A stretch of 64,000 nucleotides of DNA, taken from NCBI GenBank assembly GCA_910575605.1, contig CAJTEW010000010.1, positions 62,001 through 126,000 of the forward strand, read 5' to 3'. Below are positions 54,750 to 62,680 of the stretch, piece by piece (position 1 is the first letter of the stretch; each line of letters starts with the position of its first letter). The stretch comes from Lachnospiraceae bacterium. Lineage in GTDB: Bacteria > Bacillota > Clostridia > Lachnospirales > Lachnospiraceae. The position numbers and the translations under genes were made by a program. Below the pieces are notes generated by a model, which was given only the letters and a program-made list of their open reading frames with translations, had not been told where the DNA came from and did no database searches.

Positions 54750-56573
54750 ATGATCGTTAAAATATCAGATTATATAGCAGACTTTTTAGTGAAAAATAAT
54801 ATAAAAGATGTATTTATGATTACAGGCGGCGGAGCCATGCATCTGAATGATTCATTGGGACATAAAGAAGGACTGACATGTACCTTTCATCATCACGAAC
54901 AGGCATGCGCCATCGCAGCTGAAGCCTATATGCGTCTATCCGGCAATCTGCCGGCCTTATGTGTGACAAGCGGTCCCGGAGGTACAAATGCCTTGACTGG
55001 TGTTCTTGGTGCGTGGCTTGACTCCATTCCTATGTTTGTTCTTTCCGGTCAGGTAAAAAGAGAAACTACCATAACTGCATGCCCGCAAATTCCCCTTAGA
55101 CAACTGGGGGATCAGGAATTTAATATTACAGAATGTGTTGCTCCAATGACAAAGTATGCAAAATTTTTAGACTGCCCCAATGAGGTTTCATATCATTTGG
55201 AAAAGGCGCTCTATCTTTGTAAGGAAGGCCGCGGCGGTCCGGTGTGGCTGGATGTTCCGTTGGATATTCAGGCGGCAAAGGTAGATACGGAAAAAATGGT
55301 ACATTTTGACACTGCAGAGGTAAAGCCTTCCTGCCCGCCTTATAACCCTGACATTACAAAACAAATTATAGAGAAAATAAAAGGGGCAAAGCGTCCTGTA
55401 ATTCTTGCCGGGACTGGTATTCGGCTTGGAAATGCCCATGACCAGTTTATTAAACTGGTAAAACGTCTGAATATTCCTGTAGTAACTGCCTGGAATGCAC
55501 ACGATGCAATCTGGAACAATCATCCGCTTTATTGCGGGCGTCCAGGCACAATTGGAGACAGAGGTGGAAATTTTGTTGTACAAAATAGCGATTTGTTGAT
55601 TTCACTGGGATGCCGTCTTAATATCCGTCAGATTAGCTATTCCTACAGGGAATTTGCAAAAAATGCTTATAAGATTATTGTAGATATTGATGCGGCAGAG
55701 CTACAGAAACCAACAATTTCACCGGATCTTGCAATTCATGCTGATGTTAAAGATGTCATTGAATCATTACTGGAAAGCGGTTTTAAAAATCACAAGGAGC
55801 ACTTTGCAAAGTGGCTGTCATGGTGCAAGAATATTGAAGAAAAATATCCCACTGCAATGCCGGAATATTATAACACCTCTTCACCTGTGAATCCATATGT
55901 GTTTATGAAGGAGTTATTCCTGCGTCTGGATGAGGGCGAAACCATTATAACAGGAAACGGAAGCGCCTGCGTCATTTCCTTTCAGGCCGCTGTTTTAAAG
56001 CCGGGACAAAGGTTGTTTACAAATTCCGGGTGTGCAACTATGGGATATGGAGTTCCAGGAGCAATCGGCGGATGTATTGCATCCGGAGGAAAGAGGGTTA
56101 TCTGTCTGGACGGTGACGGCAGCCTTCAGATGAATATTCAGGAACTACAGACAATTGTTCATCATCAGTATAACATAAAAATCTTTTATTTAAACAATGA
56201 CGGATATCATTCTATGCGTCAGACACAGTCAAACCTTTTTGAGGGAGAACTGGTAGGCGTATCAGAAAAAAGCGGTGTAAGTTTTCCAGATATGAGCAAA
56301 ATTGCTCCTGCTTATGGTATTCCTTATTTCTGTATAAAGACAGTAGATGAGATTGAAGATGTTATACACAAGATTTTAGGATCAAAAGGGCCTGCCTTCT
56401 GTGAGGTGATGCTCGATAAAAAGCAGTTTTTCGCTCCAAAGCTGTCCTCAAAGGTACTTCCAGACGGAAACATTATTTCACCGGAAATTGATGACCTGTA
56501 TCCATTTCTTGAACGCGAAGAATATGAAAAGAATAAAGAAATTTCAAAAGAATGTCAGGAGGATACATTTTGA
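54750..56573 (+). CDS. Thiamine diphosphate-dependent enzyme (acetolactate synthase-like)
   Basis: 607 residues from the ATG at 54750, with GGAG nine bases before it. The three-domain ThDP fold is complete. The N-terminal pyrimidine domain has ITGGGAMHLNDSLGH and the catalytic Glu in FHHHEQACAIAAEAY (residue 50). A middle domain begins near KPVILAGTGIRLG-like RPVILAGTGIRLGNA. The C-terminal domain has GDGSLQMNIQELQT ending in the NND of YLNNDGYHSM, binding Mg and ThDP. Related YerE enzymes use pyruvate to attach a two-carbon branch to a CDP-4-keto sugar. With rfbG in the same operon, a similar branching reaction is a reasonable hypothesis. Confidence 0.9.
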   Translation: MIVKISDYIADFLVKNNIKDVFMITGGGAMHLNDSLGHKEGLTCTFHHHEQACAIAAEAYMRLSGNLPALCVTSGPGGTNALTGVLGAWLDSIPMFVLSGQVKRETTITACPQIPLRQLGDQEFNITECVAPMTKYAKFLDCPNEVSYHLEKALYLCKEGRGGPVWLDVPLDIQAAKVDTEKMVHFDTAEVKPSCPPYNPDITKQIIEKIKGAKRPVILAGTGIRLGNAHDQFIKLVKRLNIPVVTAWNAHDAIWNNHPLYCGRPGTIGDRGGNFVVQNSDLLISLGCRLNIRQISYSYREFAKNAYKIIVDIDAAELQKPTISPDLAIHADVKDVIESLLESGFKNHKEHFAKWLSWCKNIEEKYPTAMPEYYNTSSPVNPYVFMKELFLRLDEGETIITGNGSACVISFQAAVLKPGQRLFTNSGCATMGYGVPGAIGGCIASGGKRVICLDGDGSLQMNIQELQTIVHHQYNIKIFYLNNDGYHSMRQTQSNLFEGELVGVSEKSGVSFPDMSKIAPAYGIPYFCIKTVDEIEDVIHKILGSKGPAFCEVMLDKKQFFAPKLSSKVLPDGNIISPEIDDLYPFLEREEYEKNKEISKECQEDTF

Positions 56574-57490
56574 AAAACGTCATTGTAACAGGGGCGTCGG
56601 GAATGATCGGTGCAACAATGATCAGACAGATGCTGGGGGATGGATTATCAGTTACAGGAATCATCCGTCCCGGTTCTCCAAAAAAACACAATCTTCCTGA
56701 ACATAAAAACCTGAAAATTATTGAATGTGATATTAATCATCTGCTTTCATTAAAGGGAAAAATAGGGTTAGGATTTGATACTTTCTACCACTTTGCATGG
56801 GACGGTACATACGGAGACCGTCGTGATGATGCTTTTCTTCAGGAGCAGAACATTAAAAATACACTGGAAGCAGTAGAACTGGCCCGTTTGACAGGATGCG
56901 GCGTATTTGTAGGTGCGGGTTCGCAGGCAGAATTCGGTCATGTTTCCGGTAAAATTACAGATCAGAAAGCAAAAAACCCGGTAACAGGATATGGAATTGC
57001 TAAATATACTGCCGGAAAACTGAGCAAAATTCATTGTGAAAGATACGGCATCCGTCAGTCATGGGGACGCATTGTTTCTACATATGGACCAAAAGACAAT
57101 ACATATACCATGATTATGTCCAGCATTATCGGTATGGTAAAGGGTGAGCGTCTTGCTTTTACGAAAGGCGACCAGGTCTGGGACTATGTATTTAGCGAAG
57201 ACTGCGCAAATGCCTTCTATCTCATAGGCAAATCTGGAAAACATGGCCGGGCATACACTATAGGTTCTGGAAAAACAAGACGGCTTAAGGAGTTTATCCA
57301 GGTTATGAGAGATACTGTAAATCCCAGTTTGGAAATTGGGCTGGGAGAAAGAGACTATTACCCGAATCAGGTGATGGAGCTTTTTGCAGATATTTCTGAA
57401 CTTACAGAAGATACGGGGTACTTACCTCAGATAGAATTTGAAGAAGGAATTAAAAAGACTGTTGACTGGTACAGGAGCACATTAGGATGA
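56570..57490 (+). CDS. NAD-dependent epimerase/dehydratase family protein
   Basis: 306 residues from a TTG at 56570: AGGAGG lies seven bases upstream and the codon overlaps the preceding stop as TTGA. The upstream ATG at 56552 lies before the ribosome binding site and is unlikely. NAD motif VIVTGASGMIGATMIRQML; FYHFAWDGTYG; GAGSQAEFGHVSG; and the catalytic YGIAKYTAGKL (YxxxK). The extended SDR fold suggests an epimerase or 4-ketoreductase finishing the nucleotide sugar. It overlaps the next gene by 4 nt. Confidence 0.9.
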   Translation: MKNVIVTGASGMIGATMIRQMLGDGLSVTGIIRPGSPKKHNLPEHKNLKIIECDINHLLSLKGKIGLGFDTFYHFAWDGTYGDRRDDAFLQEQNIKNTLEAVELARLTGCGVFVGAGSQAEFGHVSGKITDQKAKNPVTGYGIAKYTAGKLSKIHCERYGIRQSWGRIVSTYGPKDNTYTMIMSSIIGMVKGERLAFTKGDQVWDYVFSEDCANAFYLIGKSGKHGRAYTIGSGKTRRLKEFIQVMRDTVNPSLEIGLGERDYYPNQVMELFADISELTEDTGYLPQIEFEEGIKKTVDWYRSTLG

Positions 57491-58416
57491 AACATATATC
57501 TGTCATGACTCCCTGCTACAATGAAGAGGGGAATGTAAAAAACATATATGAAGCCGTGAAAATGGAGTTTGAAAAACTTCCGCAATATACTTATGAGCAT
57601 ATATTTATTGATAATTATTCAACGGATCAGACACGGCGGATACTCCGCGAACTTGCAGCACAGGATAAAAATGTAAAGGTTATCTTCAATGCAAGAAATT
57701 TTGGTCCCAACCGTTCCGGAAGTTATGGAATGCTTCAAGGGACAGGGGATGCATTAATCTGTATTGTATGCGATCTGCAGGATCCGCCAGAGATGATTCC
57801 ACAATTTCTTGAAAAATGGGAAGAAGGATATAAGGTAGTTCTGGGGCAGAAGAAAAAAAGTAAAGAAAATATTTTGATGTTCCAGGTTAGAAAATTGTAC
57901 TACAGAATCATGAACTGGCTTTCAGATACGCCTCAATATGAGGGAGTTACAGGTTATGGGCTTTTTGACAAAGAGGTGCTGGAAACAATCGGATGGATGG
58001 ATGATCCGGATCCTTATATAAGAGGGCTTGTTCCTGAGCTGGGATATAGGACCTACCTGCTTGCATACATCCAGAACAAACGACAGTTTGGGAAATCAAG
58101 TTATAATTTCAATAAATATTTTGATTTTGCCATCACAGGTGTAACACATGTATCCAGAAAACCTCTGCGTATAGCAACAATGCTTGGATTTATTATGTCA
58201 GGCATAAGTTTTTTCACTGCATTTTTATATCTTATCATGAAGCTTATCTGGTGGGATCGGTTTGCAATGGGGACAGCCCCTATATTGATTGGTATCTTTC
58301 TGCTGGCATCCATACAGCTGGCATTTATAGGCGTTATAGGTGAATATGTAGGTGCGATACTGACAAGAGTTACAAAACGTCCAATGGTTGTGGAAGAAGA
58401 AAGAATTAATTTTTGA
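57487..58416 (+). CDS. GtrB/DPM1-like polyprenyl-phosphate glycosyltransferase (GT2)
   Basis: 309 residues. GT-A domain at the N-terminus (ISVMTPCYNEEGNVKNIYEA, FIDNYSTDQT, NARNFGPNRSGSYG, VCDLQDPPEMIPQF with the DxD-like metal site). Two membrane segments follow (about 232-255 and 268-292). That layout matches GtrB and dolichol-phosphate-mannose synthase-like enzymes, which load a sugar onto undecaprenyl phosphate for later transfer outside the membrane. It overlaps the epimerase by 4 nt and is probably the enzyme that takes the unusual sugar. GT-C proteins to the right could be the recipients. Confidence 0.92.
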   Translation: MKHISVMTPCYNEEGNVKNIYEAVKMEFEKLPQYTYEHIFIDNYSTDQTRRILRELAAQDKNVKVIFNARNFGPNRSGSYGMLQGTGDALICIVCDLQDPPEMIPQFLEKWEEGYKVVLGQKKKSKENILMFQVRKLYYRIMNWLSDTPQYEGVTGYGLFDKEVLETIGWMDDPDPYIRGLVPELGYRTYLLAYIQNKRQFGKSSYNFNKYFDFAITGVTHVSRKPLRIATMLGFIMSGISFFTAFLYLIMKLIWWDRFAMGTAPILIGIFLLASIQLAFIGVIGEYVGAILTRVTKRPMVVEEERINF

Positions 58417-58430
58417 GAAGGAATTGTCGG

Positions 58431-59589
58431 ATGAAAGCTAAATTCGTACAAAATTTAGATGAATATACAATATATAAAAATACTGTTGATCCAATTAATT
58501 TTTTAAGAACATTAAGCACATTAATGGTTTTTGGCCTTCACATATGTATTTAGCAGTCAACGGGGATTTTGCTATGACAACAGAACATGGTTTTTACAGA
58601 CTCCTGCGTGGGGAGGGGTCTGGATATTCTTACTTATTTCAGGCTATCTCAGCGGTAAAGGATTTTATATGAAAAAATACCAAATGAATTTTAAAGGTAT
58701 TTGTAGTTATTATTGGGGAAGATTTTTTAAAGTAGCATTACCAACGCTTATATATATCTATATGTGCTGTGTTTTAATACAACCTGATTTTATAAAAAAT
58801 AATCCAATCTTTATCTCAAAAATATTAACTCTCAGTTATGACGGCAATCCTAGCTTCGACGCAATAGGCAGCACTTGGTATGTGTCTACATTGATGGGTT
58901 TATATCTTGTTGCACCTTTTTTATTTCTTTGTTTGCAATTTTTAGCAGATAAAATAAAAGAATACAAATATAAAAATTTATTATGGATTATACTGTTGAT
59001 TATTATTGCAAGTTTGGGACTAATTGCCCGTCTTTACCTCCTTAATCAAGGAGTAGATTGGAGTAGTAGGGTTTATGTGCCGTTTTATATGAACTTGGAC
59101 ATTTTTATATGTGGAATGCTTCTAAATTTTTTATGTGACACAGTTTCAAATAAACTAAATAATATCCCCAATAAAATATTCTGTGTAATATTAATTTTGT
59201 GCTTTGTAATATTTAATACATATATATATTATATAGGAAAAATAATCTTTTATCAGTATATTCTACCAAGCTTTTACATCATTTTCTTTAGTATATATAT
59301 GTTAGTATTTGAAAAAAATCCGCAAAAATGTACTCCATTAACCTTTCAGACATTAAGACGAAATCCTTTACGTATTATTGATTGGTTTAGTAGTTTATCT
59401 TTCGGATTTTATTTGTTTCACAGCCTAATTTTAAATAGAATTTATACATTAGTAGAAGGAGCCTCTCCATTAAGAATTCATCTTAAACTATTATTTTACG
59501 GTTTTATTTTAACCATTCCTTTTTCATATTTAATAAGACTTATAGTTAATGAATGCGCTATAGTTAGTAAAAAATTTTTTTCATCTTAA
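58431..59589 (+). pseudogene. Acyltransferase-3 family protein, frameshifted near residue 40
   Basis: An ATG at 58431 with GAAGGA upstream codes for about 40 residues ending FLRTLSTLMVFGLHICI, the expected first helix of an acyltransferase-3 (OafA-type) protein with its conserved Arg and catalytic His. It then meets TAG at 58551-58553. The frame shifted by one continues VFSSQRGFCYDNRTWF and runs to 59589, with the rest of the family: GGVWIFLLISGYLSGKGF, GSTWYVSTLMGLYLVAPFLF and a late FGFYLFHSLIL. The shift lies near 58541-58551, by a short T run. Either the gene is broken, phase-variable, or there is a sequencing error. The longer fragment alone lacks the catalytic His. Confidence 0.8.
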
Positions 59590-59611
59590 CTTGAGAGGAG
59601 CACATGCGGGA

Positions 59612-60925
59612 ATGAATATAAGTAATCAAAAAAAAATCAATAAATATCTTATGGTAATTTTCATAATGTGTATATTTTATTACTTGATTTGCTTTTTAAC
59701 AGAAGGGAAATTTATTTCCGCAGTTTTTGCAAATGATCCATCAGATACTTTTATGGATTTTTTTAATAGTATTAATGGAGCAAAATATGATCCATATAAT
59801 GATAACTTTTCAAACTATCCTGCATTAGCATGTTTAATTTATAAAGTGTTTCTTAATATCATACCGGGCAGTATGCGTACTGGAGATGGATTTTCACTAA
59901 GAAATAACCAGATGGCTATGATTGGTTTTTTACTTTTTTTGATATGCACACTCTGGATAATGCAAATATTAATTCGTCAAAAATATAAAGCAAATGAGTT
60001 TTCTCAAAATATATTATTTATCGTTCTGCTTATTAGCGCGCCTTTTATGTTTGCATTTGAAAGAGGAAATATTATTTTACTTTGTTTTGTATTTTCAATG
60101 TTTTTTTGCTTTTTCTTTGACAGTGAAAATAAAATATTAAAAGAGCTCTCTTTTCTAGCATTGGCGATTGCGGCAGCAATTAAAATTTATCCTGCAGTTC
60201 TAGGACTTATATTAATCAAAAGAAAAAATTTTAAAGATGCTTTTCGCCTAGCAATATATGGTATTTTTGTTTTTGTACTCCCCTTTTTTGCTTATGAGGG
60301 AATTCATTCATTAAAAATTATGATAAGAGCATTACAGTATACATCAAATTTAACAGAAGAATTAGGGTATGGTGTTAATGTCTCTTTATATAATATTTTA
60401 AAAACGTGTAGCTCAATTTTAAATATACATATTACAAATATACATATTAATATTATTTATATATTAGTTTTTGGAATACTATTATTTGTTTTTTTTAAAG
60501 CCAAAGAGAAATGGATAGAATTATTATGCTTAGTATTATTCTTAGTATTGGGTCCAAAAACAAATTATTATTATATAACAATTTTTTTTAGCATTCCATT
60601 TATTGAATTTATGAATTTTTTATGTAGTACCAGTAGTAACCCTTTTGAAAAGAAAAATGGACTAACCGCAATTATGTTTGCAATAATTTTTATACCTCTG
60701 CCATTAGGAAAGGTTACTCTGTTATCAGTAGACAAGAAGTTTTTTGTTTCCTTTAGCATGCTTATACAATACCTGGCTATTATATGGATGGTAATATTAA
60801 TTGCATTTGAGATAGTTCCCTCCTTTGCAAAAACAGGAAAATATAAAAAGCTAAGTAATATGTTTTTAGGTATAATCGGATGTTGTTGTACTTTAACAAT
60901 AATACTGTTAGCGATATTCAGATGA
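59612..60925 (+). CDS. GT87 (DUF2029)-like membrane glycosyltransferase
   Basis: 437 residues from the ATG at 59612, after GAGAGGAG. About ten to eleven membrane segments. The first loop has SDTFMDFFNSINGAKYDPY, with acidic residues typical of GT-C enzymes, and FAFERGNIILLCFVFSMFF and AIAAAIKIYPAVLGLILIKR match the GT87 polyprenyl-phosphate mannosyltransferase pattern. It should move a sugar from a polyprenyl-phosphate donor to a glycan outside the membrane. The GtrB-like protein upstream could make that donor. Confidence 0.85.
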   Translation: MNISNQKKINKYLMVIFIMCIFYYLICFLTEGKFISAVFANDPSDTFMDFFNSINGAKYDPYNDNFSNYPALACLIYKVFLNIIPGSMRTGDGFSLRNNQMAMIGFLLFLICTLWIMQILIRQKYKANEFSQNILFIVLLISAPFMFAFERGNIILLCFVFSMFFCFFFDSENKILKELSFLALAIAAAIKIYPAVLGLILIKRKNFKDAFRLAIYGIFVFVLPFFAYEGIHSLKIMIRALQYTSNLTEELGYGVNVSLYNILKTCSSILNIHITNIHINIIYILVFGILLFVFFKAKEKWIELLCLVLFLVLGPKTNYYYITIFFSIPFIEFMNFLCSTSSNPFEKKNGLTAIMFAIIFIPLPLGKVTLLSVDKKFFVSFSMLIQYLAIIWMVILIAFEIVPSFAKTGKYKKLSNMFLGIIGCCCTLTIILLAIFR

Positions 60926-60994
60926 TAATTATTTTCACCTCTATAGTCCACATGAGTACGACAGTAATTTAATTGAAATAAGGATAAATATATT

Positions 60995-62680
60995 ATGTTT
61001 AAGAAATCTACATTCAAAGAAAAAGAGATAGCGTGCTGTCTTTTTAGAGCATTATGTTTTGTTATTGCCGGAATGTTTATATTTAAAAATACTCTTTTTT
61101 ATTCTAGCGATGAATTAAAAGCTTTTCAGATAGATGAAAATATAATGGCAGCATATGAGAATAAAGATTTATATTATTCTCCTTTAGATGAAACTGCAAC
61201 TATATTACTAAGTGATTTTGATTTTTATGCAAATGAACTAATAATTACATTTGATTCAGAATTAGAAGAGGACGCCGTATTTACATTATTTAATTCTTCA
61301 AGTAATGTTGAACAGTACGTTATTGATTCACAAACAGTTAATTCTGGAAAAACTCTTTTAAAGTTTAAGTTTGATACGATGTATTTAAATCAATTGAAAG
61401 TTTCAGCTATTTCAACCGACGGAACTCATTTTGTTGACATTCCTACCGGGAACGTTAGTATACATAATTCATACTTAAACATTTTACAGATGAACAAAAA
61501 TTATATATTTACTATAATATCTATAATCATACTTTCTATATTACTTTCATTGCTTATTTGGAAAATGGATTTAAAATATGGAGAAAGTTATACAATTTCA
61601 AATAAAACAGAAAGAGAGTCAAATATAGAAGTTTTAAGAATACTCTGTATGTTTTTTATTATATTACACCATTATGCAATACATGGAGGAGCAGTTTCTA
61701 TGGATTACTGCTCGAACAAATTGGTGGCATACTTTTTTATTCCGGCAGGAAAAATATGCTTTAATGTATTTCTGGCTATTAGTATGTGGTTTTTGGTAGA
61801 CCAAAAATTTAAAGTTTCTAGATTTTTAAAAATGTGGATGCAAGTATTCTTCTATTCTGTTTCATTAACAGTAATTGTACTAATTATAACCGATTCATTA
61901 AGTATAAAAAACCTTATCAGCAGTTTACTTCCTATTGCAGGAAACTCACACGGATTTGCAGCTGCCTATTTATTGTTCTATCTATTCTTTCCTTTTTTGC
62001 AAATGCTTATGGATAAGTTAAGTAAAAGAAAAGCAATGCTATTTATTTTATTACTTTTTTATGCACAGTTAGGTTCTCAGATTATTGGCATAATAAATAA
62101 CTATACACAAAATTTTGCAAGTGAAATAGGGCTATTTGTTTTTAGCTTCGCTTTATCGTATTATTTTAAAAAATGGCCTCCGGCTTTTGTAAATGATAAA
62201 CTATTTAATTTGGCTTTGTTTGGCGGGATTTACTTACTTGTATTTGAAGCTAACTGCATGACAAATTTATGGGAGCATAAGGCAGATATATTTGCATGGG
62301 TTCTGAACTTATCCAATGGAGAATCTTCTATTCTTATGATAGCAGCTGGATATAGTTTATTCTTCTTGGTCAAAAGTATAAAAATAAAAAATTATAAATT
62401 CATTAATAAAATCGCAACTTATACATTTGGCGTTTTATTAATTCATGATCACAATTATTTTCGTACATTTTTTTGGGACAGTATAGTAAATTCCAAAACA
62501 TGGTATTATTCATCTTTTTACATAGTACGAGTTATCATCATGGGTATTGTAATATTTTATGTTTGCAGTATTATTGATTATTTAAGAGAAAAGATTTTCG
62601 AGAGAATAATTATTAAAAATTATTTCTTTAAAATTATAGAAAAGAAGCTAGAGGAGAAAATCAATGAAGAAGATGTGTGA
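60995..62680 (+). CDS. Acyltransferase-3 family protein with N-terminal ectodomain
   Basis: 561 residues, with AAGGATAAA before the ATG. One membrane segment (about 15-32) is followed by an extracellular beta-rich domain of about 140 residues (DFDFYANELIITFDSE, FKFDTMYLNQLKVSA). A second membrane segment (about 167-190) leads to the acyltransferase-3 core: NIEVLRILCMFFIILHHYAI contains the conserved Arg and catalytic His pair, and about ten further helices follow. Members add acetyl or other acyl groups to exported glycans. The N-terminal ectodomain is unusual and might bind glycan. Confidence 0.85.
   Translation: MFKKSTFKEKEIACCLFRALCFVIAGMFIFKNTLFYSSDELKAFQIDENIMAAYENKDLYYSPLDETATILLSDFDFYANELIITFDSELEEDAVFTLFNSSSNVEQYVIDSQTVNSGKTLLKFKFDTMYLNQLKVSAISTDGTHFVDIPTGNVSIHNSYLNILQMNKNYIFTIISIIILSILLSLLIWKMDLKYGESYTISNKTERESNIEVLRILCMFFIILHHYAIHGGAVSMDYCSNKLVAYFFIPAGKICFNVFLAISMWFLVDQKFKVSRFLKMWMQVFFYSVSLTVIVLIITDSLSIKNLISSLLPIAGNSHGFAAAYLLFYLFFPFLQMLMDKLSKRKAMLFILLLFYAQLGSQIIGIINNYTQNFASEIGLFVFSFALSYYFKKWPPAFVNDKLFNLALFGGIYLLVFEANCMTNLWEHKADIFAWVLNLSNGESSILMIAAGYSLFFLVKSIKIKNYKFINKIATYTFGVLLIHDHNYFRTFFWDSIVNSKTWYYSSFYIVRVIIMGIVIFYVCSIIDYLREKIFERIIIKNYFFKIIEKKLEEKINEEDV

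Noticed and set aside
55188-55583. Minus-strand frame of 131 codons
   Set aside because: It is antisense to the ThDP enzyme, whose catalytic motifs are intact on the plus strand.
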